This document shows, piece by piece, positions 47,435-58,694 of a DNA stretch of 64,000 bases. Every line of letters starts with the position of its first letter. The first letter of the stretch is position 1. The stretch spans positions 992,001-1,056,000 of the forward strand of contig JAJFPB010000007.1 in assembly GCA_020881915.1 (NCBI GenBank), in the 5' to 3' direction. The translations under genes were made by a program, and so were the position numbers. Origin of the DNA: Paramyrothecium sp. XJ0827. Taxonomy: Eukaryota; Ascomycota; Sordariomycetes; Hypocreales; Stachybotryaceae. The notes beneath the pieces are model-generated. The model was not told the DNA's origin, did no database searches, and was given only the letters and a program-made list of their open reading frames with translations.

Positions 47435-50400
47435 CTACTCCCGAGAAATTTCCATGCGTAGCTGGGAGTTGTCATCGGCACCTAGTGTTCGCCACCTGAG
47501 CTGTCTGACACTAGCCCACAGACTCTTCAAACAATTGGGGTTTTTGAAGGCCTTGGCATCATCATGCTGCCTTGCCCAAGCTTGCAACTTCTTACTAGCG
47601 TATACAAACCCGAATACACTCCCCGTGCTGTCCACATTCCTCGGCAATCTTCGCATATGTTTGAGCTGAAGGTATGCCACAATCGTCGAAATGCCCAAGA
47701 GGCCAATGATTCCGATGCTAAATGATACTGCGAGCGGGCAAACGACGAGAAGCTCTGTGCGCAGCGACGCCGTTGCAGGCAGGTACTTTGAGCCTGGAGT
47801 ATCCGAAGGTCTAGAAGCGGCGATAGTCCGGAAGGCCAGTGGAATTCTTCGAAAGAGGATGGTGTTGGTCGGGATGTGATCGTCGCCAAGGACGATGTCC
47901 TCCAATCCACCGAGCCGGCATTTGTTGTGGATCTAGATGCCATCCGAGGATATGTTTCAATCACATCTACAGTCGTGAATGTTGTCGTTACTGTGTCGGT
48001 AGGTATGCATGCTGTGATTGTGATGGGCCGAGTGGTAGTAGACACCAAGCCATTAGAGCGCCATCTTGTCGGCACCAGAGATGTGCTTCGAGACATGGAA
48101 CACAGCGTAGAGATGCTAGTGGTGATGTAAGTGGTAGTAATTGTCTGCCGTGGTGTGAAGTCCAGGTCAGCCGGCAACTGCAGGCCAATAGGTTGAAAGG
48201 CCCAGTGACCGTCGTACCCATTATCCGAGGACGAGAACGACTGAAAGAAAGCGGAGAAGGCCTTGCTGGGGATACCCGCAAGTGTTGTGGTATTCATGAG
48301 GGACCTCCTATCGTAGTTCGCAAGAGCTAAAGAAGCGTAGCTGAAGAAGTCCGAGTAAAGATCCTCGAGCTGGAAACTAAAGGGAGCCGCACCATTGCTG
48401 CTGACCCCAAATGCTAGCTCCTCAGGCGAGGCCGATGTTTCTCTGAGCGCAATCTCAAACAAATAGCCCCAACTATGAAGTCAATTACGACTGGACGACG
48501 CAGCATATGTGTTGCTGGCACTTACCTAACTGTCTGATTGTATCTTGGAAAACCCGAATTTTGCCTCCTGTAGGATGCTTCATCGGCATAGTGGGTGTCA
48601 AACTCCTCATACGCTTCGGTTGCATTCCTCGGACCATTTATCAACTTGAAATCCCGAACTGTTCCGTCAGGGGCACAAATACTGACACTCACGTTCGCGG
48701 CTTCAAACCTCGTCGTGCAGTTGAGGGCTGCGACCTGAGGCTTTTCTGGAAAGATCCAGCGTGCCGGTCTGTCTGTTCTATCCAAGTAGCGACGCGGATA
48801 ACGCGCATTGAGCCATAACACGGTGAAGTTTCTTCTTAAGAATCCCGCATCCTCAGTTCCATATCCATAAGGTAGCCATTGCCCGATGGATACGTTTTCG
48901 GGATGCGGGCGATCAGCATAGGTTGTCAGGTAATTGAAGCGAACAAGGCTGGATAGTTCATATCCAACGTCCCAATCCGTGGGATTTGAAGAAACATCCC
49001 AACCTTCACCATCTGTCAGATCATGAACTAACGTCCACTGGCCAGTATCAGACATGGGGCTGCAGTCGAGCCGTCCATGCAAGCCTTGAGTTTGAAAGGT
49101 CACATATAAACTCCAGTACGGCTGGTTCTGAATGTCAGTCGACGCTTTTAAGCTGCTGCCACCCTTGCGAACAACCTCAGCAGGAATGTCGGCGAGATCG
49201 ATTTGCGGAAAACTCCAACCATCCTTGCTGAATGATGGAGGAGGGCTGTCGTAGACACACCTAGTTAACGCGTCAAAAAGCCACGAAGTCTGGGACCCAG
49301 AGTCTCCATATAGATGTGGCACGATATGAGGCCACGCCTGAGTACGTGAGTTTGCGAAATCTCTCGGGCTATCGAATAGATGAGGTACACTCCGCAACTC
49401 CATGTTGTGATACAGGTCGATATCCGCAGCGACGTACCCAAATTCCTTTGTCCACAGAGCTGACATAAATATCTGCAATGCCTCCGCAGAAAAGGTGGCA
49501 AAAGTTATGAAAGCCAACAGCCAGTGACCCTTCCTCGCGGCTTTGGCAGTGATGTAGACTATAGGAGTCGTTGCATAGGACAAAGTGGCTGCATCCGAAG
49601 TTCTTCGGCTATGCTCCAGAATAGCAAGATAGGGAGTAAGGCTCCTAAAGGTATCGTCAATCGATTCCCACTAGAGCTTTACGCTGACGACAGCAAGGGT
49701 GGGTATGATGCTGTATGGCGCCAACGAGCCAAGACGATAGCTCGCGCCAGTTGTAGCGGTCGCCGTCGGAGCCGTGTCATGTACAGGACGAGAATAGCAA
49801 AGACTATGAGTACAACCAGAGTGAGACAGATGGCGATCTCAACCCATGTCGTAACAATGAGTCGAGAAGCAGTCCTGGTCACGGAGGCAGATGTACTGAC
49901 AGTATCTCTTGCTTTTTCGAGGTCGGTCCACACAGACAGAATGGTCTCTGCGCAAAATGTCTGTTTGATAATGGTCACGCGATCGAGCAGATCATCAGCG
50001 TCAATCATGGCTTCTAAACTGAAATTATGCAGAGCACCAAGGGGCTGAAGCGGACCACCGAGGTCTGGTATCGAACTGGTTGATATCACAGGAATGTATC
50101 GAAGATGGTTTCCAGTTGTTTCGTTTATGAAAGAAATGTCAAATCTCGTTTCGCTAAAGTGTCTCGTGTCCATCCTTGATTTTCAGTTGTCAAAAGCATC
50201 TTCGTCGACGGATGCCACGAATCCTGAGCTGGAAGTAGAGACATTAACGGGAACATGGGCTGTGAAGTATTGCGTATCGCATATGTGCCCCAAGTAGCTC
50301 CCTGTTCCAGAGGGTCTCTGAGTGCCGAGGCGAGTGGCAAACGGAGAATGCAGGACGATATAATCTCGTAGCCCGCAGGCTGAATTTACCTGCAAGCGTT

Positions 50401-51839
50401 AGCCGAGGAATGAACAATCCTCTTAAATCGTTTCCTAAGTTTGGGCTTACTTGGAATTGTTCCCATTTCCCTCATGCTGGGCTGGCATCTGCGTCATTAA
50501 CATTGAACGAGCACCCGTCGTCAGATTGTAAGCCGATGATCGGGCCTGTTCTCCCTTCTCCAACGATGACAGGCACCAGATTCTCACAGCCTCGCTCGAT
50601 CTTGTATACATGAGTAAGCCCTTGCCATGATTGTGCAGGAATATTGACCTGGGCTAATAAGGGTGGCGCAATGAGACTCGATGGCCAGAACGGCATGATC
50701 GCGAAATCTTCCTTGACCCAAGCGGACGTAGAAACATTGAAAATGAGGGCTGCGACAGCCTTCATGTAGGTAACGTCAGTGATGTGTGGCAATGAGGCCG
50801 AGGTGATGCATCATTGATGGTGGTGAACGTTTCCTGGTAGGTTGTAGCGAGTTCGCTGGTGTCGAAGATTCCAGCTGATAGAGGGTTCAAGATAAAGGAA
50901 GAGGTCATACTTCCTGTTATGGCAAGGATGATAGGCCACCGGACTCCTCCAGGCTGTCCTCTCGTTCGAAAAGCGCGGATACCTGCGTCCACCACAGGGC
51001 ATCACCCCGTAGGATCGATGCGGAAGCCGTGGAACCGCCTGGGAGAGCTAGCAATGCCCATGGCTCTGTTCGTACAATATCCTTCATTACCGGCACCCAA
51101 AGTAGGGTGTAGAGCACAGAAGCCAGCGTGGGCAAAACTTCCACGTAAAGCGAAACGAGCTTGTTTCGAGGTTATCTGCCAACCCATCTCGCGATTTCGA
51201 GACCAAAATCAGCGCAACACACAAACATTCCAACATGATGGAAGTCGCTATCAGGGATAAAAGGTAGTAAAATCGTAGGCTGATCGGAAGCCACTGAGGT
51301 GGCACTGTGACTGGGGCCACGTTGAAATCGCTTCTTGAAGTGGTGGATGTCGATACATTAGATGGACTGCCGCTGTTGACATTATCTCGAGTGGCTAAAA
51401 TACATTAGTTGGTGAACGCCATCAAGCAAATGCTTTGTAAATAGCAGGCCATGGCACACCTTGTTCTCCGAGGCCAAGACTAGCTGTTTCATTCCCCATC
51501 CTCGTGGTGCGCCCCTCCATTGGCTGCAATCTCCCACTGGTGCCAACTCTGCCAGCAATGTTTTCTACTGTGTTTCTTGCAGATATCTCTCCAGCTCCAC
51601 CTGAACGCGACAAAACCTCTTCCGAAATTGTGGAGTTCGTTCTGCTTTGAACTTCCGGCGCATGTCGATGCGGTGTTGAGGTAGTTAGGGCCGTTTGTTC
51701 TGCGAAATCCAGAGGCCAGGCTCGCGACCCATTCAGGTGTTTCAACCCGCGATGCAATCGGAAAAGGCTGGGGGGAAGTATTTGTTGTTACGATTGTAGT
51801 GAGCTCAATGGGCCGCCTGGCACGATCATTCCATTCCAT
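47435..51839 (-). pseudogene. Broken DUF3433-type large membrane protein gene
   Basis: Coherent protein blocks run leftward in order but hop between frames: an N-terminal Ser/Thr-rich part, WLPISLRFYYLLSLIATSIM, VEVLPTLASVLYTLLWVPV, VRWPIILAITGSMTSSFILN, LPHITDVTYMKAVAALIF, IAICLTLVVLIVFAILVLY, TAKAARKGHWLLAFITFATF and LAVSFSIGIIGLLGISTIV. The duplicated arrangement of membrane segments and ectodomains matches fungal DUF3433 proteins. In-frame stops lie at 50183-50185 (TGA) and 49671-49673 (TAG). One-base frame changes occur near 51720, 51130, 50990, 50800, 50500, 49700 and 47900, and no GT-AG intron of matching phase explains them. Two real introns survive (near 51376-51441 and 48466-48532). 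Function of the family is unknown. Confidence 0.75.
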
Positions 51840-52734
51840 CTCAAATACTGATAACGAATCAGTCTGCTAGGGAGAAGACAAGTATAGTGTGATGAACCAG
51901 AGGCAGTCGAATGCAGGTAGAACACAGGAAGTAGATATAGCAAGTCCTAGGATTGAATGGAGTTCAAACTTGATGTATGAACTGGACATCAGGCATGATG
52001 ATTGCGGTTCCAAGAATAGAAGGGAGATCAGGCTCTACAAGGCAGAGACTGTGGCTTGGGACTTTTGCCAATTTATTGCACATTGCGCCCCCACTTGCCT
52101 CAGGTTGACGCATCGAGTCTTGCACTTTTGCCTGCAGTCTGCTCAAGCTCTCAGCCTTGCCTGGACGGCAATGACGTATCTCATGCTTTCGTCAAGTTGT
52201 ATTGGAGCGTCACAATTGAAGCTTGACTTTCCCATATTGCTCATGAGTCTCGGAGGTTTGTGCCATTACCTAGGGCGTCGGGCTTCCTTAATACTAATAC
52301 TTTCCAAAGGCAACCGTGTACAGAACTCCGTATGTATCATCCTAGGATAGGTACTAACAAATTCCAAAGCGGTTTTATTCAAGAGGACCATTTTTGGGTC
52401 TAGTGTCTAATTGATGTGTTCAAGGCACTTACACTTTCAAATCGATAACGTGGGAGAAGGGCACACAGCCATGGCAGTCAATACAACGACTTGGATTCTC
52501 TTTTCCCTCAGTAGTTCTATGGCTACTAGTTTTACACAACAATAAGAAGCCTCGTCTACACCAAAAGCTGCCACATTACAATCCAGCACCGGAAAACTTC
52601 TTGTATCTCATAGGTAGTCAAGCACTATATAAGCTGCTTAGCGAAACATACTCCTTTATCAGTTCGAGAACACCTCTCAACCTTTTATTTGTCTGATCGG
52701 TGACAGAATTGAGACACGATGAGCCAGTCATCCT
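51840..52734. other. Intergenic, no gene seen
   Basis: Former promoter of the DUF3433 pseudogene and 3' flank of the GMC oxidoreductase. The plus frame at 51889-52350 (153 codons) has no recognisable domain. Confidence 0.45.
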
Positions 52735-54718
52735 TTATTTGAGCCCAAGCTCCGCTATGAAAATATCAGCCGCCTTCTCACCTATAGCCATAGCTGTGTT
52801 AGCAGTATTGCAACCGACAGCCTGTGGCACAATGCTCAAATCCGCCACCTTAAGGCTGTCGGTGCCGTACACGCTTAGGTGCCTGTCCACTACGCCGTCT
52901 TCTGCTTGCGGCGCCATTTTGCAAGTTCCTTGCGAATGCCAAAACGTCGATACATGCTCGCGAATCCACTGATCGATTATGGCATCGTCAGCTGCAGTAT
53001 ACTCGATGTTTTTGATGTCTTCTGGCAACGGCTTATCAGTGATAGTGCATTCCGCCGCTGAGCCAGCGGGAAATGGCGGATGCCAAGGTGCCCATTCTCC
53101 ACGATAGGTGGCCATGCGGCGCATGACCTCACGGTGCATCTTGTAGTCCCAACGTAATTTCTTGAGGTCCATTTGTTGAGGATCCGCGATGAGCCCGGTC
53201 TCGAAGTCAAGCGCATCGTCCATGCTTGGGCCTGTGATGTGACTATACCCGCGGGAACTACAATATGCGCTAAAGGTCGATGCCCCCAAGTACTGCCCGG
53301 GCGGAACACTTGTAGGATCTCCGGGGAAACTATTAAGTCGTCAATGTTATGTTCTCTGCCATGAAGCCTGGAGTGATATTAATCTTACACATTAATGAGG
53401 GTGATGATTGACATGGGTTTATCCTTGATGTCTTTGTAGTTGTCATCCCAGTACTGCTGAAATTCAGGCCCAAGAGCAGCAACATCAGCATCGGATGGCC
53501 GAATCTTAGACGTAATGTCCATGGCGTTCCAACCAAGGATGGGGTCTTTCTTTTGGATCAATTCTGTCGGATCAGAAAGGGTATTGAACAAACCATCCAA
53601 AGTATCTTCAGGAGCAAGAGCCGACTTGTATGCATAGATCATCCCAGCGTGGTCACCGTAATTGCGGCCAACACCTGGGACGTCAGCAACGACTTGTATC
53701 CCGGCGCGGTTCAGAATCTCTTCGGCGCCAATGCCTGATCTCTCGAGCACAGCGGGACTGCCCAAGCTTCCAGAAGAAACAATCACCAAGCGCCGTGCAC
53801 GGACTTCTTGAATGGGTTCGGCAGACTCATTCGTGTCTTGCAGAAAAAGGGGATTGCGCCTGAATCGAACGCCAACTGCTCTCTTTCCGCTGAAAATGAC
53901 AGACTCGACCTGTGATTCAATGAGCACGTGAAGGTTTGGGTGCTGGCCATCGTCAAGCCGGGGATGCAGATAAGTGTGCGCAACATCTTGACGTTTTCCA
54001 TCAGGCGACACGTAACGCATCGTTCGTTGCACACCGAAATCGGCCTTCAAACCCTGGATGTCTTCGACTTCCGGCCAGCCAACCTTTGCGGCTGCTTGAA
54101 TGAAGTCATCTTCCGATTTGACTGAGCTGAGGCCGCCGTGGGATACTTGGACAGGCCCGTTGTACCCATGGACTGCTTCCGACCCAGGTCCGTGATATTT
54201 TTCCAGCTATACACTGTGGTGAGTACCATTGAAACTTGCCGTGAAATTACGTACGCACCTTGACGAGGTATGGCAGCATGTCTTCCGCCGACCAGTCTTT
54301 TGTGTTCCAGGAATCGAAGTCGGAACTCTGCGCTCGGCTGTAGGTCATCAAGTTGATAGATGACCCTCCTCCGAGGACTCCGCCGGTGGGTACAATCAAG
54401 TCCCGGTTTGCGGTGCTAGCTGACTTCTTCCCCTGGTAGAAAATTGCCGTCTTGCTGGCAGGTATTGTGTTTGCCAAAAACAAAGCTGGATGAACAATGA
54501 TCGGATTATCACGGTTATTGGTCCCGCCTTCGATAATCAAGACAGAAAGGTTGGGATCTGCATCAGATAGCCTTGAGGCTATAATGCAGCCTGCTGTCCC
54601 TCCTGTAAGTAAAAATCAATATCATTGCCAAAATCAATCCAGTAATAAGCTCTGCACCTCCTGCGATTATCACATCGACCTCGTCGACGCCAGTGGGGAG
54701 TACTCTAGACAAGCCCAT
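52735..54718 (-). CDS. GMC-family FAD oxidoreductase
   Basis: Exons 54718-54658, 54602-54259, 54206-53389 and 53329-52735; introns of 55, 52 and 59 nt; 605 residues. The FAD-binding dinucleotide motif is split by the first intron and reads IIAGGGTAGCIIASRL when joined, followed by LIIEGG. PTGGVLGGGSSINLMTYSR is the GMC signature 1 and SSGSLGSPAVLERSGIG signature 2. The C-terminal domain has His539 in WHSQGTCKM and Asn582 in CNTANTAM, the catalytic pair. No signal peptide is present, so it is probably intracellular or peroxisomal, of the alcohol/choline-oxidase-like type; the substrate is not predictable. It is divergent from the Zn2Cys6 regulator, its likely controller (inference). Confidence 0.92.
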
Positions 54719-55248
54719 GATTGATTCAAAAACTTGAGCGGCAAATTATACGAGGCAGACGGTTGGAAGGCGAATAAAAAACTTCACCCAAAGAAGTATA
54801 ATGGAATAAATATGGAGATCCTGTACGGCGACTTTGATTCCTAATTTCAGAGGGTTCTCTGCTCTTATACCAATATTTTCATCGCGATCCTTCTCTCAAC
54901 GCAAGTACAGCAAGCACAGCAAGCACAGCAAGCGAGCGGCCTCTAATCCGACTAGGTCCACAGCTATGGAGCTCCAATGTCAGCTTGAAGCAAAGGGGTT
55001 TTCGACAGATCCTATTGGTCATCTCGCTCTTTCAGCCAATCATACTGCTAGAACGGCCACAGTCTTACCAAGGGGTGAATGTGGAGCAAAAATATATGTC
55101 AGTCAGCCGTGTCTCCCTGTCAACTTACGCGACAAGTCTCCGGCTCGTTTACCTGCCCACTTACCGGCCAACAAAGCCTGGGACTGGAGAACCTTCAAGC
55201 CAGCGAGCGTTCCAAAACCTGTCTTTACTGGAAGAATTAATCGACAGC
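54719..55248. promoter_or_regulatory. Divergent promoter between GMC oxidoreductase and Zn2Cys6 regulator
   Basis: 530 bp separate the two start codons. It contains an AAATTATA segment just upstream of the GMC gene, a 9-bp tandem repeat (54908-54933) and plus-strand frames that run into the regulator's first exon but lack coding character. Zn2Cys6 proteins usually bind CGG half-sites; scattered CGG triplets occur here but no clean inverted pair was identified. Confidence 0.4.
54908..54933. repeat. 9-bp tandem repeat (CAGCAAGCA, about 2.9 copies)
   Basis: Perfect direct repeats in the divergent promoter of the GMC/regulator pair. Confidence 0.85.
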
Positions 55249-57122
55249 ATGGCTCGAAAAGGTCAGCCGAAGGTCCGCACAGGCTGCATCACATGTCGGT
55301 ATGTTGCTGTCCCACTTCCCAGCCGCGAGAGCTTCCCCGACGATCTGGACGTAGCTTGGTGTCGGCTTTGAAATGCATAATGGTGCTATATCCCTCGAAT
55401 CTGGCGCATTTGAACTAACATGGTCAAGCCACCGCAGGATCAAGGTATTTCTAGCTGCCCTGTCTTGATAGACCGCTTATACATGCGTCTGACGCCGAGC
55501 AGTGCGACGAAGGAAAGCCCTCCTGCAATCAATGCACAAGGACAGGCCGCGTCTGTCACGGGTATGGGATAACCGCCCAGCGAGAAGCACAGCCCAGGCG
55601 GTTGCTGCCGACTCAGCAGCCACCTAGTGAAGCCAAAGCCCTCCATTTCTTCCGATTGAATGTAGTGTCCTCATTGTCTGGACCTTACAGCCCCAATTTC
55701 TGGAATGGCCTCGTGTTGCAGCTAAGCGAATCAGAGCCTATTGTGCGGCATTCAATCATCGCCATTAGCTGTCTCTACCAAGATGTTTCCACGAAAGGGT
55801 TGGATAAGGATCAGCTGCAACATAACCAGCTCGCTCTCGTTCACTACAACCTTGCAATACAGAAACTCAAACACGCTCAGCACGAACCGATCATACTCTT
55901 GGGTTGCTTATTATTTATCTGCATCGAGATTCTCCAGGACAACAGGGACCAAGCGATCACTCATTGCAGACATGGGCTTACTATATTAAAATCTGTTCAA
56001 AATACAGCCCTGTGGACTCGAGAGCACGTACTTCCCATCTTCAAACGTCTGAGCATTCTACAGCTCTTCTTTGGTGCCAGTACTCCCACCGACATCCCCC
56101 AGCCGCTGGGGCCGCTTCCGACACAGTTTACATCTTTCGAAGAAGCCAATAGCCTTGTTGAGGAGTTGGTGGTCCAAAGCGTCAAGCTCATGTCTTGTGG
56201 CGATGCTTATCGTTATGGGATTTTAGTGGGCCAACCAATCCTACCCGAGTTGATTGCTGTGCAGGCGGAGCTGTTGGAATCCGCGAAACATCTCAGGTCA
56301 TCATTGATCAAGTTCAGGAAGAGTTACCTTCAGCCCATTTTTGGAGATGTCGAGGAGAGAGAAATAGCCATTTTGTGTGTTGAGCTTCGGATTCAACTTG
56401 CGTTGGTCATAATCCCTACAATTTTAGAACCCGACGAGATGGCCCACGACCAACACATACCCAAATTTCGGCACATAATAAGGATCGTTAGGCGGCTTCA
56501 TCAGGCTATGGCCGAACGCTCTTCTACATCGAAGCTGTGCGTCCGCTTCGAGCCAACTTACTTGGTGATGATCCATCCTGTTGTTTTGAGATGCCGCCAC
56601 TTATCCGTTCGGTTAGAAGCGCTGAAGCTACTCAAAACATACGATGCGGCCAAGGAGAGCTTCTGGAAACGTGATAAGATGTATCAACTCAGCAGACGTG
56701 TGATCGAGGTTGAACACAACATTAAGCTAAACGAAGCTGACTGGCCTATCGGCCAACCATTGGATACAAGCTTCCCGCCAGATCATAGACGAGTCCGCGA
56801 TTCGATCTTCGATACACAGATCGATCTCGAAGCTGATGTTGCTGGATCGCGTACCCGGGGTGCACCAGTGGGGCTGATCATGCGCGATACGGCGGGCAAT
56901 CATTATGTTCAATATGAGTTTCTACTGCTCAAAGCTGTAAGTCAAAGCCCCCCAAGACATCATGAAGTCTCTTGCATTGTATGAGTCTCATGAGAGAGCA
57001 ATGGCTGACTCTCACAGGTTGACAATACAAGTCAACCAAGACTAGTGAAATTGGATAATGCGATACTTGGGGAATATTCTGCTGCGTCAAAGTCTAAGGC
57101 TGTCAAGTGTCCTATGACTTAG
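55249..57122 (+). CDS. Zn2Cys6 transcription factor with a 16-nt micro-exon
   Basis: Exons 55249-55298, 55429-55444, 55503-56936 and 57018-57122 give 534 residues. The N-terminal binuclear zinc cluster is Cys13, 16, 23, 30, 33 and 40, exactly CX2CX6CX6CX2CX6C, but only if the micro-exon begins at 55429 (AAG acceptor); it supplies the basic HRRIK. Beginning 9 nt later at a CAG acceptor stays in frame but deletes three basic residues. The rest is a fungal_trans_2-like helical region (for example HSIIAISCLYQDV, ALVHYNLAIQKL and LLGCLLFICIEIL). It should be a nuclear regulator; the divergent GMC gene is the obvious candidate target. The short last exon is less certain, as read-through would end at 56984. 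Confidence 0.85.
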
Positions 57123-57699
57123 ATGTTTCTGTCAGACATTGGAGGAATAATTGTGTACAATCGGCAACCAGTCGCTTAGGAGTGATGTCATCTCATTCAA
57201 CCTACAATACGGACCTGGAGACGTTTTCTGATGCTGAAACTGGCAAGGATTGCCATCGGGGCTTTTAATCTCCCTGATACTCACAATTAACCATTCATCA
57301 TGCGCAATGAGAAGTTCAATACAAAGAGCATGTTGTATCAGCTGCCTTCTCTGTCGCCGCCTCAGTTCTATTATGTGAAAGAACCAGATTAGCGTCTAAG
57401 TGAGACGTGATCGGATTAGGAAGATCATCGTGAGAAATCTCGGCTGTCGATGAGGTTGGATGGAGCTGCAGGACTCATGGAGCCATGGGAGGTGGCTGAA
57501 TTGGCGTTGATGATTGACGGTCCATTGGATACTACTTGGTGATAGAGATCCTTGCAAAGGAGGAAACATAAGCTTTTGCCGTCATTACCCATTGCCGCCG
57601 AAAAGTCGACAGTTCCATCTCTGTGTCCCATGTGGCGTGAGTCAATATTCTGTGCACTATTTGAAGTTGTTCAGTATACTGCTCCCTACGTAACTACTT
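57123..57699. other. Intergenic, no intact gene
   Basis: 3' flank of the regulator and upstream flank of the P450 remnant. Nothing else is recognised. Confidence 0.45.
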
Positions 57700-58310
57700 C
57701 CTCGGCCCCAGCCTTTGCCACTGCTCAAAAACTGCTTGATTTGAATCTGAAAAGCACTATCCGGAGCTCGCTTGACCCGGCAAACGTCCATGGAACTATC
57801 TCTACGCCCCTGCGTGGCGCCAACAGAATCTTCATAACTGGGTATGAGCTTGTAAACGAGATATTCTCACAGAAAGAATTCGTGAAGCGACCTGTTGTCA
57901 TAAAAGCCTTGGCAGAAGCGATATCGAAGGGCTTGCTAATGGCCGGTTATGGCCAGAGCTGAGAGTCGGCGCACACAACGCTAGTTCCAGCTTTTGGACC
58001 ACTAGCGATTGGCACTATGTTCGGAAGCTTGCTCACTAACCTTTGTAATACAATGCGACTGTAGATGTTATTATCAGTATCCAGAGATGCGCGACAGCTG
58101 CTCGTAGGTAGTCGTAGGATGGACTCGATTCGGGACGACAACCCAATCGATGTAGCCGCCGACTTTACCCGTCTTGCACCGGATACAATTGCAATCTGTG
58201 ATATTGATACTTGTTTCATTTCTTTTACAGGAGTTCCTTCACCCCTTGGTTAGAGCTATTATTGATGTACTCTCACAGAACTAACTGGGGTCTGTTCGGC
58301 CACTCTGGCT
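57700..58310 (+). pseudogene. CYP505-like cytochrome P450 fragment
   Basis: One plus-strand frame carries blocks in the order of the N-terminal heme domain of self-sufficient P450s (P450foxy/BM3-like, CYP505): ANRIFITGYELVNEIF, FVKRP, ISKGLLMAGYGQS, TTLVPAFGPLAIGTMF and PIDVAADFTRLAPDTIAICD, then EFLHPLVRAIIDVLSQN in another frame. In-frame stops stand at 57960-57962 (TGA) and 58062-58064 (TAG), with a frame change near 58225. The heme-binding cysteine region and the reductase domain are absent. It is a truncated, dead copy. The intact enzymes hydroxylate fatty acids or polyketide chains. Confidence 0.7.
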
Positions 58311-58694
58311 ATCAAGCCTTTTCCGGGAATCTATTGAACGCATGAATGATATCATGTGTAGGATGCTTATTCTACTTGCGCATGCTGACCTTCCAGGGTG
58401 TTTCTTGTTCACTTAAAGTGTGTACCCAGGCATACATCCCTTTTTTACCTCGCCGCCTCTACGGTACGTTGCTGTCCTGGACCTACGGAGGATGGGAAAT
58501 CAACAAAACTTGAGTCGCTATTAATGGAGATTACTAGGCAATGTTTTGCCACGAATCAAAAGGCCAGCCACATGCTCCAACTAATCGTCTTTGAATTCAA
58601 GAGAGAAAAATGTTCTAAATAGCTTTGCCTCGACACTGACAAGCTCAAAGGCTGCAACATGTTCTGTGACGGTTACTCACTGGCACAAAGTCCC

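Noticed and set aside
55429..55437. Using the CAG acceptor as the main splice site of the Zn2Cys6 gene
   Set aside because: It gives CX3C instead of the invariant CX6C spacing, so the upstream AAG is taken as the functional site and the CAG as a possible alternative.
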